Source of the DNA: Mesostigma viride
Taxonomy: Eukaryota; Streptophyta; Mesostigmatophyceae; Mesostigmatales; Mesostigmataceae
Length of the DNA: 60,000 nucleotides
Reading direction: 5' to 3'
NCBI GenBank assembly: GCA_009746045.1
Contig: RPFO01000164.1
Coordinates: 3,255,874-3,315,873, forward strand
The notes under the pieces were generated by a model, which was not told the origin of the DNA, searched no databases, and saw only the letters and a list, made by a program, of their open reading frames with translations. The number at the start of each line of letters is the position of its first letter. Within the stretch, counting starts at the first letter, position 1. A program made the position numbers and the translations under genes. Positions 1-14,600 of the stretch are shown here, one piece after another.

Positions 1-2662
1 GCCATGGTTCAGTGGCCGGCTGGCCGCAGGCTTGGAACTCGATCATTTAAAGAGGCGCCGGTTTGGGAGGATCAATTTATAAAAGGCCCCTCCCAGAGCC
101 TGCATGAGGGTTAATTTTAGGGGTATACCCTACAGGGTTCACCCACAAAAACCGGCCAAAACCTCCAGAATATATTATTAACTGCAAACACATTAGGTCT
201 GATATCCTGGGTCCTGCATTGATTATGCATATAAACGCGGGTACGTGTGTTACTTCACTTATTGCGCGGCGAACATTGATCAGCTGCTCTTGCAAACACC
301 GTATGCAGCTACTATGCATGCATGGAGATGACATGCAGGCCTGGCCACGAGCAAATTGCATGCGCACTCACAGTGAGCACTTTTGAATGGAAGGTCACGT
401 CACGCGGCAGGCGCTATATTGCCAAGCCATCACAAAGCATATACTGACACATACATAAAATCACTTATTTTGTTATAGTGACGAAATACGTCGTTTTATC
501 TCTCTCTTTTATTTGGAAATAAAGAAGATGATGGGCATATGCGCTGCATGGTCGTCTCCTTGGTATTTCCAGGAAATACGCTTGGAAAGTGCACTCACAC
601 GACAATAATCTAGCTAATTGTGCTGGGCAACACGTACACTACGTGTACGATCGATAATAAGGCACTAGTAGGAACATTTAGGGTGCACACAATGTGATCA
701 TGTGCACAGGGGATCAAAGGTCTTAGATTCGCCAGCGCCTAGCTAGCTGTAGCTTAAGTGCATGGCCTGGTGCCAGGTAACTGGGCAATTAACGACAAGT
801 TCCCAAAAATAAAAGCAACCAGCGCACTGGCAAGGGCTTAGGGCAGTGGGTTATCGCACAAGGAAGTAACAGTTTACGTTGAAGATATGGACAAGGCCAT
901 TCCGAATTCGTACACAACGTGCAGGCTGTGGCGCATGAACATGCCGACAGCAGTTGCAGCAAGAGTGGCAGAGTAGTGACCTACGCAAGCAAGGTGCAGT
1001 AATGACAAGTGCAGTGTGTGTTGCATTGACGTTCATACGTGACTTTCTATTGACAGCCTAACACGTGGTTGAAACGGGCCAGCCTGGACCACGTGTACAT
1101 CATCTGCCGCTGGCAGCAGGAGCACGGCAGGCAACAACAGTGTGGCGCGTACCATACATGACAGAGGGCAGGTAGCTAAGCATTTTCTTTGGGATGGCGG
1201 GCCAAACGGCTGGGAAAATGTGCGATCTTGCGGTTCGCATATAGGGCGTATAAGACGTGGCACGATATATGGCATGTCACGGTGTCAGTGGCTGGTGTCT
1301 AGGATACTTGATTTGCAAAACACTGTTGTAGTACATATGAATTCAGGTCGTGAATGATTACAAGTGTGGTGCCGGTGTCACATGTGGTTACATGTGCGGG
1401 TACGTAGCCACTACGCACATCCCTTTGAGTGCATGCCTATCTAGGCCTATACATCTGTGAGACAACCAAAGTCTTACAGAGTCAATGGGTAATACAGTAT
1501 TATACTGGAAAAGCAAACAGGTAGGATAGCATTGCTGACAAAATTAACCCAGGTTAATAATACCATAGGAGTAATGGTTTGGGCAGAACCAAGTCATAGA
1601 GAGAGAAGGGCAATGCAATTTAAGCCCAGGGACTTTATACCAGTCAGCATAAGGCAGTAATTATTATGCTGACAGTACTTGAAGGTTTACTGTTGTCAGA
1701 TGCTACCCTCTTGTCCAGATCGGCCTTCTTAGGATGGTGTGGTACACCGAGTACACCCCTCATGCTACAAACCCAAAAACAACGTTACCATGTTAGTAGG
1801 CGTAATACCAAATGCATGCCAATGTGTTCCGTTTAGTTACTTGATTTCATTCCCAATAGTCACGAGACAGCGTGAACAGGCCGCTTGCCATGCCGACAAC
1901 TACTCCGACCCGGCTAGGAGACATGTACAGCCTGGCTTCATCGCCGAGCCATGCCTTACTCTAGCTAGACGTTGTTCAACACTTGGAGGGCCGTTTTCGA
2001 AGAACGCTTGGCGATGCCTAGTCACGGGAGCGGTCACACCTGTCAATGGCGAGCTCATGATGGGGGGATATTGTCGAGGGGGGTGCGTATTCTCGGGCCG
2101 GGGACCCACTACCCGGCGTTAGCAACAATGTTGGCAGAGCGGAGGGGAGCCAATCTGCTACGCGCTACCCACGGTCCCCGGCCCGTGCTTTGTATAATTT
2201 CTCAGCGACCATAATCGCGACACTGCCATGGCTGCACACAGTGTAGCAAGGATTGCACCCTGATTGCACCAATCATTTGGTACTCCAGTAGTCTGCTGAC
2301 TCTGCTCTCAATAATATGCTTCATGATGTCAACAACACTGCTGCGTGTTGGCCTGCCGCATTCTTGGCGGGAAATCCTTGGCGCCAAATTGGAGGGTCCT
2401 AGACAACGGAATGGCAGCATTACTATTCCGTCGACTTTCGGCTGACGAATTAGAAAGTGGCATATTGCTGCATGTGTGCTTATTGCTATGGCGGAGAAAA
2501 AATAATGTTAAACCAATACAAGGCTAAAAGCACAAGTCATGGAGATTATTGTCCGCCATACTTCAAGCTAAAGAACAGGGTCTCCTACTCTAACTTGTTG
2601 GCGCAACCACGTATTCACCGTGGCAGCTATCAATGCGTATGTTGTAGTGGTAGCTAGATAAA
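1..2662. other. No gene recognised; upstream region of gatA
   Basis: No family is recognised on either strand. Open frames here are short and have no conserved motif. The real first exon of gatA, which should carry an organelle-targeting peptide, may lie here. One weak candidate is the ATG at 2410, which opens with a short basic and hydrophobic stretch (MAALLFRRLSA), but no convincing donor links it to the exon at 2663. Confidence 0.5.
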
Positions 2663-5600
2663 ATGCAGGGAATTCACGAGCTGACGGCCGGCATTCGCAC
2701 TGGGTTGTTTACCCCAGAAAAATTGCTGCAGGTATCAATCTTAATTTTTCCTCCGATGAACATTGGCAGCTGTGGAGCTGGAAAGCTGTTCATGGCTTGT
2801 CCGTGTGACTGTAATGCGCCGGCTAACGTCTTGGTAAATTGTCCACTGCGTCAATGCCTGCAATGACAGGTCTGCACAAGCCGTATCTTGAAGCAAAGAA
2901 ACCTAAATGCCTTCATATCCTCATTGCAAGATGATGAAATCAGCAAGGCCGTTGCGGCCATTGCTTGCGCGAAGACCGGCGATATGTCGACGGAACAGCC
3001 ATTGGAGGCTGTTCCGGTCGCAGTCAAGGTATGGTAACCCTATTTGCATGTCTACCTTGCATGTTTCTATGGCTGCGAGAGGCCGTTTTGCCTAATCTAG
3101 AGACTATCGAATTACCCTATGCGCATGTTACGCTAAGGCAGGAATGGATGAAAGGGGTTGGGCTCAGTTTGGAATGGGGGGGGAGCGGGGAGCGGGGAGA
3201 ATTCGGAGGAAAGCAGCCCCGAGGGCACTTGCCATCGCACTTGCATTCATTGCGATTTCCAAGCTACCTGCGCACCAGGTTTCAGAACATAGATATTTCC
3301 AGGTTGGGAGCCGCACCTGGGCACTAGCGACGCCTTCGTTGTATCCCTCCACGTTAAAAGAAAAACTGCACAATATGCCGCATCGCCAGAGATACTGCAT
3401 GTGTCATTATGCTCGGGCCTGTGCCGCCACGTGCTTTCATGTGTTTGTGGACTTGTATGCATACGTTCGTGCGTGTGCGTGTGCGTGGGCGTGGGCGTGG
3501 GCGTGGGCGTGGGCGTGGGCGTGGGCGTGGGCGTGGGCGTGGGCTTGGGCGTGGGCGTGGGCGTGGGCGTGGGCGTGGGCGTGGGCGTGGGCGTGGGCGT
3601 GGGCGTGGGCGTGGGCGTGGGCGTGGGCGTGGGCGTGGGCGTGGGCGTGGGCGTGGGCGTGGGCGTGGGCGTGGGCGTGGGCGTGGGCGTGGGCGTGGGC
3701 GTGGGCGTGGGCGTGGGCGTGGGCGTGGGCGTGGGCGTGGGCGTGGGCGTGGGCGTGGGTGTGGGCGTGGGCGTGGGCGTGGGCGTGGGCGTGGGCGTGG
3801 GCGTGGGCGTGGGCGTGGGCGTGGGCGTGGGCGTGGGCGTGGGCGTGGGCGTGGGCGTGGGCGTGGGCGTGGGCGTGGCCGGGGGGGGGGGGGGCTGCGT
3901 GAGTGCGTGGTGCTGCGCACGTCATGTCTGGTCGCTTCTGCAAGCATTTAGCTTTTATGCTCGCTGTGTTCAGCATGACAGTGGCATGATCATGAGCAAG
4001 GGTGTGGCTTTCGAACATGGGAGGATGTTCATCGAGGATAGACCATGTAAAGGCTAAATCAAACCACAGAGGATGTCAGGCATGAAGGAGGAGAGGATGT
4101 CAGGCTTAGACTTGATTCTGTTTCCAAACTCCAAAAGCACTTGCACAGCTGCACTAGTCCAGCCCCGGTTCCATAATGTCTGGTTCTCGATACCGCCAGA
4201 GCTGTTCATCTAAGCTGCAGGGTACTCGAAACAGGAGACCCAGGTTGTATGCCTGTTCCTTGTGGCGGTGCCGAAAGGGGAAGATAGAACCGGTCATGTG
4301 CAGGCGCAACCCGCTGCAACCTGTCAGGGAAAACAGGATGCCTGGCACCATGTGATGCGCCCTCGTATTTTGGACAAACCTGTTAACTGTTCTCCATTGG
4401 CTGAGAGGAGCCGAGGAGTATATACCTTTGGTTTCTTTCTGTTTCTGCCTCTGATGTATTAGTCACCCCACTTGTTTTCCTTGCCTAGTTTGTGTTCCGT
4501 TGGGCCTTGCTATGAACCTTGTCCCTGTATTAGTCACCCCACTTGTTTTCCTTGCCTAGTGTGTGTTCCGTTGGGCCTTGTTATGAACCTTGTCCCTGTA
4601 TTAGTCACCCCACTTGTTTTCCTTGCCTAGTGTGTGTTCCGTTGGGCCTTGCTATGAACCTTGTCCCTGTATTAGTCACCCCACTTGTTTTCCTTGCCTA
4701 GTGTGTGTTCCGTTGGGCCTTGTTATGAACCTTGTCCCTGTATTAGTCACCCCACTTGTTTTCCTTGCCTAGTTTGTGTTCCGTTGGGCCTTGTTATGAA
4801 CCTTGTCCCTGTATTAGTCACCCCACTTGTTTTCCTTGCCTAGTGTGTGTTCCGTTGGGCCTTGCTATGAACCTTGTCCCTGTATTAGTCACCCCACTTG
4901 TTTTCCTTGCCTAGTGTGTGTTCCGTTGGGCCTTGTTATGAACCTTGTCCCTGTATTAGTCACCCCACTTGTTTTCCTTGCCTAGTGTGTGTTCCGTTGG
5001 GCCTTGCTATGAACCTTGTCCCTGTATTAGTCACCCCACTTGTTTTCCTTGCCTAGTGTGTGTTCCGTTGGGCCTTGCTATGAACCTTGTCCCTGTATTA
5101 GTCACCCCACTTGTTTTCCTTGCCTAGTGTGTGTTCTGTTGGGCCTTGCTATGAACCTTGTCCCTGTATTAGTCACCCCACTTGTTTTCCTTGCCTAGTG
5201 TGTGTTCTGTTGGGCCTTGTTATGAACCTTGTCCCTGTATTAGTCACCCCACTTGTTTTCCTTGCCTAGTGTGTGTTCCGTTGGGCCTTGTTATGAACCT
5301 TGTCCCTGTATTAGTCACCCCACTTGTTTTCCTTGCCTAGTGTGTGTTCCGTTGGGCCTTGTTATGAACCTTGTCCCTGTATTAGTCACCCCACTTGTTT
5401 TCCTTGCCTAGTGTGTGTTCCGTTGGGCCTTGTTATGAACCTTGTCCCTGGTGGCCATGGTACTTCGCCGTCCAGGACTGGCTGAAACGGACAAATGGAG
5501 TCTGGAAGCATAAATGAAAGAAAAACCTTGCTTGGAGGTCGTCAGCCGTTCTTGGCATGGGTAGTCTCCCTTCCTTGAATAAACGCATGGTACCCTTTGG

Positions 5601-8600
5601 ACAAGTACACACTGCTTGCCACAAATCGCCCACATGTGCGGGCCACCTTGCAATAGCTCTCCCTGCCACCCCCACCTTCATGAAGAAACTCCTTGTGTGC
5701 ATGGCTGTCTAGTTTACATGCCACCAGGTGGGATGCCACCTATATATAATTACTTACATCAGAGTAAAGACATATATATCCGTGTCAGATTACTATTTAT
5801 CATTCGCAATGAATATATACTACTATATAATATCCACTTATAGATATATATGCTACTACATGTCATCTGTCCCCGTGCCCACCCACCCGTTTGTGCAGGA
5901 CAATTTCTGCGTCCGAGGGTTCCCTGCCACCGCCGCGTCGCGCATGCTGGAGCGCTTCGAGCCGCCGTACGAGGTGATGCTATACATAACCTCAGGCGCA
6001 AATGGTTATTCCTGGCTGTATAGCGATGTCTGTTAGTTAGGAAGGATGAAGTGCACACAGCACCGCGAGCACAGGGGGACCACATCAAGAAAGAACATGC
6101 ATAAAAACCTGCTAGAGCGTGAGCGGGGCCGCATCAAGGGAGGAACAGCTTGACCGTGAGCGCTCAGAATACCTCATCCGACAGCTTGTGTATCGTACGG
6201 TAGTAGCTATAGTAGTTTACCTGTACTACCATGGGGGACGGGCTCTGCATGGGGTGACAGGCTCCTCTAGGAAGCTAGCTGGGGATGGCTATGTATGCAG
6301 ATGAGTGGATGGATGGATAAATGGATGGGTAAATGGACAGGTAAGTGGATGGGTGGCCAGGCCTTGCACGCAGCACTAACATGCCGGCCGGCTAGCCTCC
6401 AAATGCTGGCCGGCTGGCCGGCATCGTGCCCGTGAGTAATCGCTGCTTTGGCACCAAGCTGTGAGCCTAGGGCGGGCAGCAGTAAGTCTTTTGGGTAGCG
6501 GTGGAGCCCGTTTATCCCGTTCATTTTCAGGGAGATTCCACAATGCCATGGGCGATGTTCGTCTGACGTGCGGGCAAGCGTGGCCATGACCCGGCTTCGT
6601 CCACCCCCCTCATGTCAAGGAGACAACCCTCATGTGTTCGTCCCCCATCCTTGGTTGCAGTCCACCGTCACGTCCAGGCTCAAGAACGCGGGTGCGGTTG
6701 TGGTCGGGAAAACCAACATGGATGAGTTTGGTAGGTGGGGGGGATGTGCCCGGGACTCGGTAAGGGATGGCTCGCAACGCCGTGTCGAGGGGAAATGTCG
6801 GGATGGCACATGCCATTGGTAAATACGGGTGTGCAATTGCCCTACCAGCAGGTGGGAACTGTCTCCCAATTCCTGATTCTTGTATGCTTGCGTCCCGGAA
6901 TCTGCAGCACTCCCGCGCACCGTGAATGCCCGCGTTAATTCTTATTCTCTTGACGTCACAACGATAAGTGCAGATTTTGGGGTGGGCTGCTCTGCAAAAA
7001 TAGTTTCGACATGTTTATCATGATTTATGACCCAAAGAAGGTAGCGATGTGCGCTCACGGCCAAGCAGGACGTCTAGAGCAGCCTTTGCCCTCAACACTA
7101 ATTGCCGATGCATACACTTGGTCATTTGGTCTAGCTGTGCCATTCTTTCAGCCATCAACAGAACGGTTCTGTGACCGATCATGTTTTATGGAATCGCAGC
7201 TTTGGTTGGCTTCCCCGTTGTGCACCTTGGCCTCTGGGATAGGGGAAGCCTGGCGCCATGCTGCCCGTGGTTGCATCCGCAGTGCACTTGGATGGCATGC
7301 GTGTAGGCTGCATAGTTTTGCACGTTTGATTCCAGCCAACTGGGTGAGGCTATACGATGCAACCACAGACGTACCGTTGGTGGGATTCCTGGGAGAAAAA
7401 TAGGGGAGGTCGGGTCATGCTCATAATGTCCCATGGAGGCGGTTGAGATGAGTGTGGATACCAACGTGACATGTCAGCTCCTGCCTGCTTATCCAGGGGA
7501 TTGTTGCGGATGTGCCTCGTCAACCCTCTCTTCCACCCTGCATCTGTCTAGAATATGCACCGCTTCATCCGTGCCCGCGTGCCTTCCGAGTAGGCCTTCT
7601 TACTTTGGCACTGGGACGCCTTTGTTTCTCTATTGACGCCTCTGTCTCTCTTTCGATGCATCCATCGCAACGACAACCCTTGTTGCATCCCACAGTTCTT
7701 CTCATCTCATCTCACCCTGCTTCACTCACCCTGCCCTTTCCTGAGTTCCATGATGCGTGCTCACGCGTGTGCACCACCAGGCATGGGCTCCTTCAGCAGA
7801 TTCTCCCCCCATGGCGCCGTCCTCAACCCGTGGGGCAGCACCGACGCACCCCGTGTTGCGGGCGGCAGCAGCGGTGGCAGCGCGGTCGCTGTGGCCACCG
7901 GCATGGCCGCGTGCGCCATCGGCTCTGACACGGGAGGATCCGTGCGCATGCCGGCGGCGTACTGCGGCGTTGTGGGCCTAAAGGTGAGGGCTTCCACCGG
8001 ACTAGAAGATCATGCCAATTTTTATTTGTAGTTTTTTTTACAAGCATCGCATGAACAGGTAAAGGAATACCTCTCAGTCGAGCACGGCCCGTGTGCGTTT
8101 GGGAAATCCATGTATCTTGGCCAAGCCTTGAGTTGTTTCTGGCCCTGGCCACGTTGGAGGAGTTACCTGCCTTCCCACCACACGAACAAGTTTGGAGACG
8201 GAAATGGATGGTTTGGATGCAGATCCGTGTCCATCGGCTTTAAGCGCGTGCCCATGCAGATGCCCAGGGATTGATCAGAGCTTACAGCTCGGGCATGCAG
8301 CGCTACCGCTATCTGTGCGTAGGTTGTGCCTGTTCACACGTCCGCCCGTACTCCGCCCGTTTCAGGGTGCCTGCTGGCCATCTGGCTGCTGTTGACTGCT
8401 CGTTGCTGATGCTCTCCTTGGACGACATAAGCAAGTGGTCACTCTATGGTCACTCTGTTTATTGCATGGTGACCAGTGTTCAGGATTGCATGATGGCATT
8501 GCTCGACAGATCTGCTTCTTTTGCTGGCTCCGTGTGTGGCCGAGTTATAAGTCGTTATCTTCCTTGAGTTGTGGTTTAAACTGGCCATTTGCTAGCTTGT

Positions 8601-11600
8601 CATGCCAGCTTTTGCTGCTAACTGTCATACTTGCCCCTCATGCACACTCGTCGGCCATTGGTGGTTATGGCTACTTCCTGTGGCAGCCTTCCTATGGCAT
8701 GCTCTCCCGCTGGGGACTCATATCCTACGCCAGCTCGTTGGACTGCCCCGGCATATTTGCAAGAAATGTGCAGGATGCGTCGCTGTTGTTGCAGGTGAGG
8801 CGGATCGGCCTCCCACCCACATTGCTTGCTGAGCCCATGGGTTTTTCCCGATCGTGTGGGCGAGCCAAAGCCATCTGTGACAAGGCTTTGCGCTGATTCT
8901 GGATGCCCTCCTTATCATATTTCACATGTGATTGTGTTTGTGACTGCGGAGGCTTGGCCATGTGTAGATGCTATTGAAACCAGAAACACTCGCAATAACC
9001 CTATCCGCGTCAATTCAACGGGCCGATAACTTGGCATACCAGACGCGGCGGTTGCACGTAGCGTGTTGGCTGCTTTGTCATCCTCGGCTGTATCTACTGC
9101 TAATGGCCCATGTACCGTTAATTGCCCCTTTTCGGTGGATGAAGTAAGCAGTGCTCACCCTGCCCCATGACGCGCTCGCTGACCTTGCCTATGCTAGACG
9201 ATGCACCCATGCTGCATATCCTCACAGTTCGTACTGAGTCGCACCCATGGGGGGGGGCACATACGTAGTATACCCTCACCCCCGGGACAAGGGAATCCTA
9301 TCCTTTTATGAGATAGCGCTCACTTAGCCTTATCACGGGTGGCACTGTATACCACCGCGTGCACCCACCAAGCCCAAACAGCCTCTTCTTCTTCTGTAAC
9401 CTGTCACCTGCCTGCCAGTGCATCTCCCGCTCCCATGGCACCGCAGGTTCTATCGGGGCCAGATCCGAACGACTCCACCTGCGTCGGACAGAAGTTCCTC
9501 CCCGCTGCACCCTCTCCTTCTCACCGTAAACGTTTCGGCGGCGAGCAAGCCCAGGAACCAGGCACCGCTGTGCTGGGTGGGGAAGTTCCTACGCCATCTC
9601 CGTCCAGGGATTTCGGAGATGCTTCTCTGGCGGGAGTGAGGGTCGGCATCCCGGATGAGTACCGGGTGCGGGAGCTAAGCCCGACAGTACGGGAGGCGTG
9701 GCGAGCGGGCGTCGACTGGATGAAGGAGCGAGGCGCCCGCATCGTAAGTAAATGATCATCTCATTGGTATGGACGGATGCTTGATCGTTTAACACAGTAC
9801 TGCACCTGAGTGTCATGCCCTTTTTAATAGGCACCATGTAGCCCCAATATCAGCTGGCGATCGAATGGCATGAGCTGCTTGGTAGTGATGCACAGACAAC
9901 TCTTCCCAGGAAGGTTTTCTAGCAGCTTCTTGTGGTAGAATGGCTTCCGCATGACCAGGTTGTGGCTGCGAATGTAGTAGTAACGGGGCTAGACAAAACT
10001 GCAACCCTTTTTATTCCACGCAAAGGGTTTACTCTTAAATGCCTTGTTTGGTATGGACATTACTGCGGAGATGTGGTCGACAGTTTGGGGTCACACAGGA
10101 CCACCAACGCCTGCATAATTCTCTTGAATTTATATATAACGGTGGTGGGTGATGGACATGCAATATGAATAATCTTAATATTCTTGTGAATAGCAGCTGC
10201 CTACCTTTGCACTGGCTCTCTGCCTGACCAGTTTAATTGTGCTCACAAATGTCTCTTGAAACCATGTACTGGCACCTCGTGCCAAACGGACTGTCGTCTG
10301 TCTGCCAATGCCTCTCTTGGGCTCTGCATCCTCCCACAGCAACCCATCAGACTCCCACACACACGGGCGGCCCTGGCAGCGTACTATGTGGTGGCGGCGG
10401 CAGAAGCCGCCAGCAACTTGGCGCGATATGACGGGTTGAGCTACGGCCTATCTGTGAGTAACAAGTGCATGCCATGTCTTATTATCTGGACCTGTCAGCA
10501 TCCTTTATTGCTTGTTCATGTGACCATATGCCCTTTCTTCCTGCTGTGCACGTACAGGGATTAAAAGCACTTCGGTGCTCGATCCGTGACTCCCCAACGG
10601 GAGCACGAGTTCAATTAATTAATTAATAGGCCCTTGGTGCGAAGTCCGCTTTCCATGTCCATGCCTGAAACCGTGGTGTTACGTCCGCTTTCCATGTCCG
10701 CATGAAACTGCGGTGTTAAGTCAGCGTTCCATGTCCGCATGAAGCTGCAATGTCAAGTCAGCTTTCCATGTCCGCATGAAACCGTCGTGTTAAGTCAGCT
10801 TTCAACATCAGCAGTAGACCATGTCGGCACCGACTTCATTTGTCAGCATCACCATGGTAGGATTATGACTAGAGCTGTGACAACGCCGCCGTTGTCCCAA
10901 CGGCCATGGAGTTTCAACGCAGCAGCTGACACCCCAAGTCAACCATTCCAAGGTTCACATCTCCCCATTAGGTGGGATGTGGAGGCGGATGTGCTGGGAC
11001 GTTGGCCGTCCTGTGGCCAAGGTATGCGACTTGTTGGATGCATGCTTGAGTGGACTGTGTGCGTGATAGCAGCGGAGCATGCAGGGGGAATGTTGAGCTC
11101 TCAGCAGAACTTCCGTCCAATACCATGGCCTACGATACTAGTGGATGTTTGCTCCAATTTAGAAAAAAGGGTATTCTGGATGTAGGAGTGTTTGTTTGGG
11201 GAAAGCTTGTCTGTTTGTTAGGTGAATAGCCCGGCTATTTACTTTTATATGGCAAAGGTTCACTTTGACTACTTGCGCGCGCGTAGTCCAAGTGAACATT
11301 CGACGTATAAAATGGAGTAGCCCGGCTATTCACCTACCATAAACTTGACACACGGGAAGGGAATGGCTCGCTCGCTCCCGCTGCTACCCTGCGCGCGCAC
11401 GATTTACCAGAGCCCCCCCCGCAGACTAATTACGCCCCCAGCCCCCCTGGCCTCGAAATTACGCCCCCGCCCCCCCTGGGCCTCATAACTACGACTCCGG
11501 CTTCCTGGGCCGCGTCATGACCTAGGGTAATCGAGATTCAGGCATAAAACGACCGTCAACGCTGAAGACGTGACTTTTGTAACAGACAACCTTGAGAGAA

Positions 11601-14600
11601 GAAAAGTCGCCTTGCATTGGGCAAAGTGTCGGTCTACTTTTAGGCTTTTTTTCCTGTCTAGTTTTACGATAGGTGTGTTACATCGCACCCAGTGTGGTGC
11701 ACTGCGCAGGCTTCAGGAACCACTTTGAGCACGGCTCAATGTGGGGTGCTCTTGTTGCCTTGCTTCAAACTTTTCCTCCTTTTGGGCAGGCGGGCCGTGA
11801 GGGGGAGCCATCTGCCACAGAGCTGCCTGATGCCGCAGCCTCCACCGCGGTGGGCCATCACAGGAGTTACCGGGAGCAGCTGGAGGCCAGCCGGTCGAGG
11901 CGGTTTGGCCCAGAGGTGCATTGCTTATATTTGTCAAGTACAGCGCTTGGGGGAATTGTACTATACTGGATTCCATACGTAGTAGTACATATATTGTACT
12001 ATTTTCTTTAGGGTTCTTCTTCTTTTCGGAGTTTACCGTACGCTGCATGCCAATCTCACCTCCGTAATTTATCATTCTCAATAAATATATATTGTACTTG
12101 TCATGCACAACATGTTATGTATATCGTAGTACTTACTTCTGACGTATGGGTCGACCTTCAGAAGTTCGCGACACCACACATGGGACCCCTTGTACTTGTA
12201 GGGGCACTGCCCTAAATGCATGTTTGCTTCCAGCAAGTGGTGTGGCTGTGGCATATTGTGGCGACATGCCAGCTGGCGGGGTGTCATGCCATCCCAGGTC
12301 AACGGCATAGCGGTGAGTCCATAGACGTCTCGGTTTTCCACTTGTTGAATCCGAGCGGAAAATCCTCCAGTGGATGTGGGCATTCCCGCGGAGCTGTCGC
12401 ATGCGTGGCGGATGTCAGGCAATACGATGTTCCCATCTCCCTCTATCTCTGGTCTGGAATGGCAGCAGACAATCTTCGGCTCCGACCAGCCTCTAGTTGC
12501 TGTCTTTATTCACAATGTCATGAAACAGAGTCGGCAACTGCACCTAACCCCCTTTGCCTCCTTCCATGCACTCTTCTCGGGGGCCTCCGTGGCAGGTGCG
12601 CCGCCGCGTCCTGCTGGGCACCTTTGTGGCAAGCAGTGCTCGTGCCAGGGACTACTTCCAGAAAGCCATGCAGGTAATGTGGTGCCTTGTAGCATGATCA
12701 ATACACAATTGAAACTCGTTGTTACTCAGTTGAGTCGCGTCCTAATGTGAAGACCATTCCCAAGCAAGTCAGCCCTTGTTTGGCCTGACGGACTGCTGAA
12801 GAGAAGCTTATGCGTGAATTCTTGTACTCTACTTGTTGCTGCAGTTGCGTCCGGCCTTTGCAATTTCTAGGCCTCACAAAGCACGCAAATGAGCAACATT
12901 TCTGCGACAGGGGTGGCTGTTGACGCCCCGTGTCTTACATCTCACTTTGAAACGTATGGTTCCCTGGTCTAGTCGCGCGTGTGCATGCCTGCCTACGTAT
13001 GCTGTCTCTTTTGGCACTGCCGAAGCGGTGCACACCACTTTTGTTGGGTTGCCATGAACAATACCTGTTGCTCATCATACTAGTCTTGGTGGGCATTTCG
13101 TAGTGTCTGTTGGTATTATGGTCACAGCAAGGCGGGGGCAAGGTAGGTAACCTGGGGTCGCTCAGGGATCGATCCATCTAGTTCACTGGTCATGGGCCGA
13201 CCTAGTAATGTGATGCCCCCTCCTCGGCATCTCCCCGTGGTTGTTGCTGACCGGTGTTATTGCTGACCGGTGCAACAAAGTCGGGTTCTTGGGGGTCTTG
13301 CCGGGATCGACTGGGGATGGCCCTTGATGGGGACCCATCGTTACGCCTGCCCATGTGTCCTCAGGTACGCCAGCTGGTTGCGCAAGACTTCACGGCCGCC
13401 TTCCGTGAGGTGGACCTTATCCTGGCGCCCACCACGCCCACCACGGCTCCGCTGTTGTCCGAGGTGTGCCATCTTTTATGGCCTCTGCCGTTGGGGGTAC
13501 AGTGTGCCTCGAGATGCGTACCCTTGCTTTCTTACATTCACTGACTACCATGGTGTGCACGATCATGGGGAGAGATGTGGTGGTTGCATCGCTTTCTTGG
13601 CTTCCCGGGTGTGCTCCAAGGGGATAATAAGGCAGGACGATGGGGGCTGAAAGCGGGCTGAGTATCGAGCATGTTGGGCTTAGCTGCACTGGCTGGTTGT
13701 GCTTGACCAATTAGAGTGGGAAACTCGTTGCTCCCAGGTCATGGCGGCCGCGTTCTTGGAAGGCGTTGCTGTGCATCGATGTCGATTTTCTTTTTGGCTT
13801 GATATAGTGAGAATTGTTTCAGGATTCAGGGTGCCCCCTGCTGGATCTTTCGCCGACAAGGTAGTTGGGCGCTTTAAATTCTTGCAAAGTGGTGCACGTT
13901 CGGCATGTTCAAGACCAGGCGTCATTAGGAGGCAAGGGCTCTCCATGTTCCATCATCCTGCCCCCCCCCCTGGTTCATTTATTTAAAGCCCCGCAATGGT
14001 GCCCCATCTGCATGCATGGATGCATGCCTGGTGGGTGATGCGGATGTATCTTGCTACCAAAAACAAGAAGGTACCTATACTTCTTGTTGGGTTAGGTGAG
14101 ATGCAATCTGTATCGCACGTGAATATCTTGCCTGCCTGGTCTTTGATCACTCTTAACATGTTTTGCAGCATTATGTGTACTATGTATAGGTAGTGACAAC
14201 TATTGCAGAAATGCAACAGTCCTTAGTTGACAAGATGACCTCTACGTATTCCTCTTGGGTTATGGCTTGGATAGCAGTTCAGTCTAGCCTTTGGCACCGA
14301 AGTGTAGCCTGCTGCAGCAGTCGTGCAGTGTAACTGCCATCGCTGACTGTGGTGAGTCTTTTCCATTGTAGACGCAATGAGGCCGATGAACAGTTGTGGT
14401 GGATGCCAGTGGTGACATTCGTCGCCATGAATTGGATGCCTTTTGCCTTTCCATGGGAACCCTTGCCCGCAGATACTGGCCCAGGCCAACCCAGCAGCCG
14501 CGTATGCCAATGACCTCATGACGGTGAGTGTGCTGCGTGTGTCTTCACACATTCTATCGAGAACCAGCACGCTTGTGATCTATTATCAGACCCAACAAGC

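Noticed and set aside
3144-4057. Open frames with long AW, GV, RG, RP or HA dipeptide repeats
   Set aside because: Readings of the GTGGGC microsatellite inside a gatA intron.
4456-5449. Possible CRISPR-like or gene-cluster array
   Set aside because: Units are contiguous with no unique spacers, and the locus is a eukaryotic intron.
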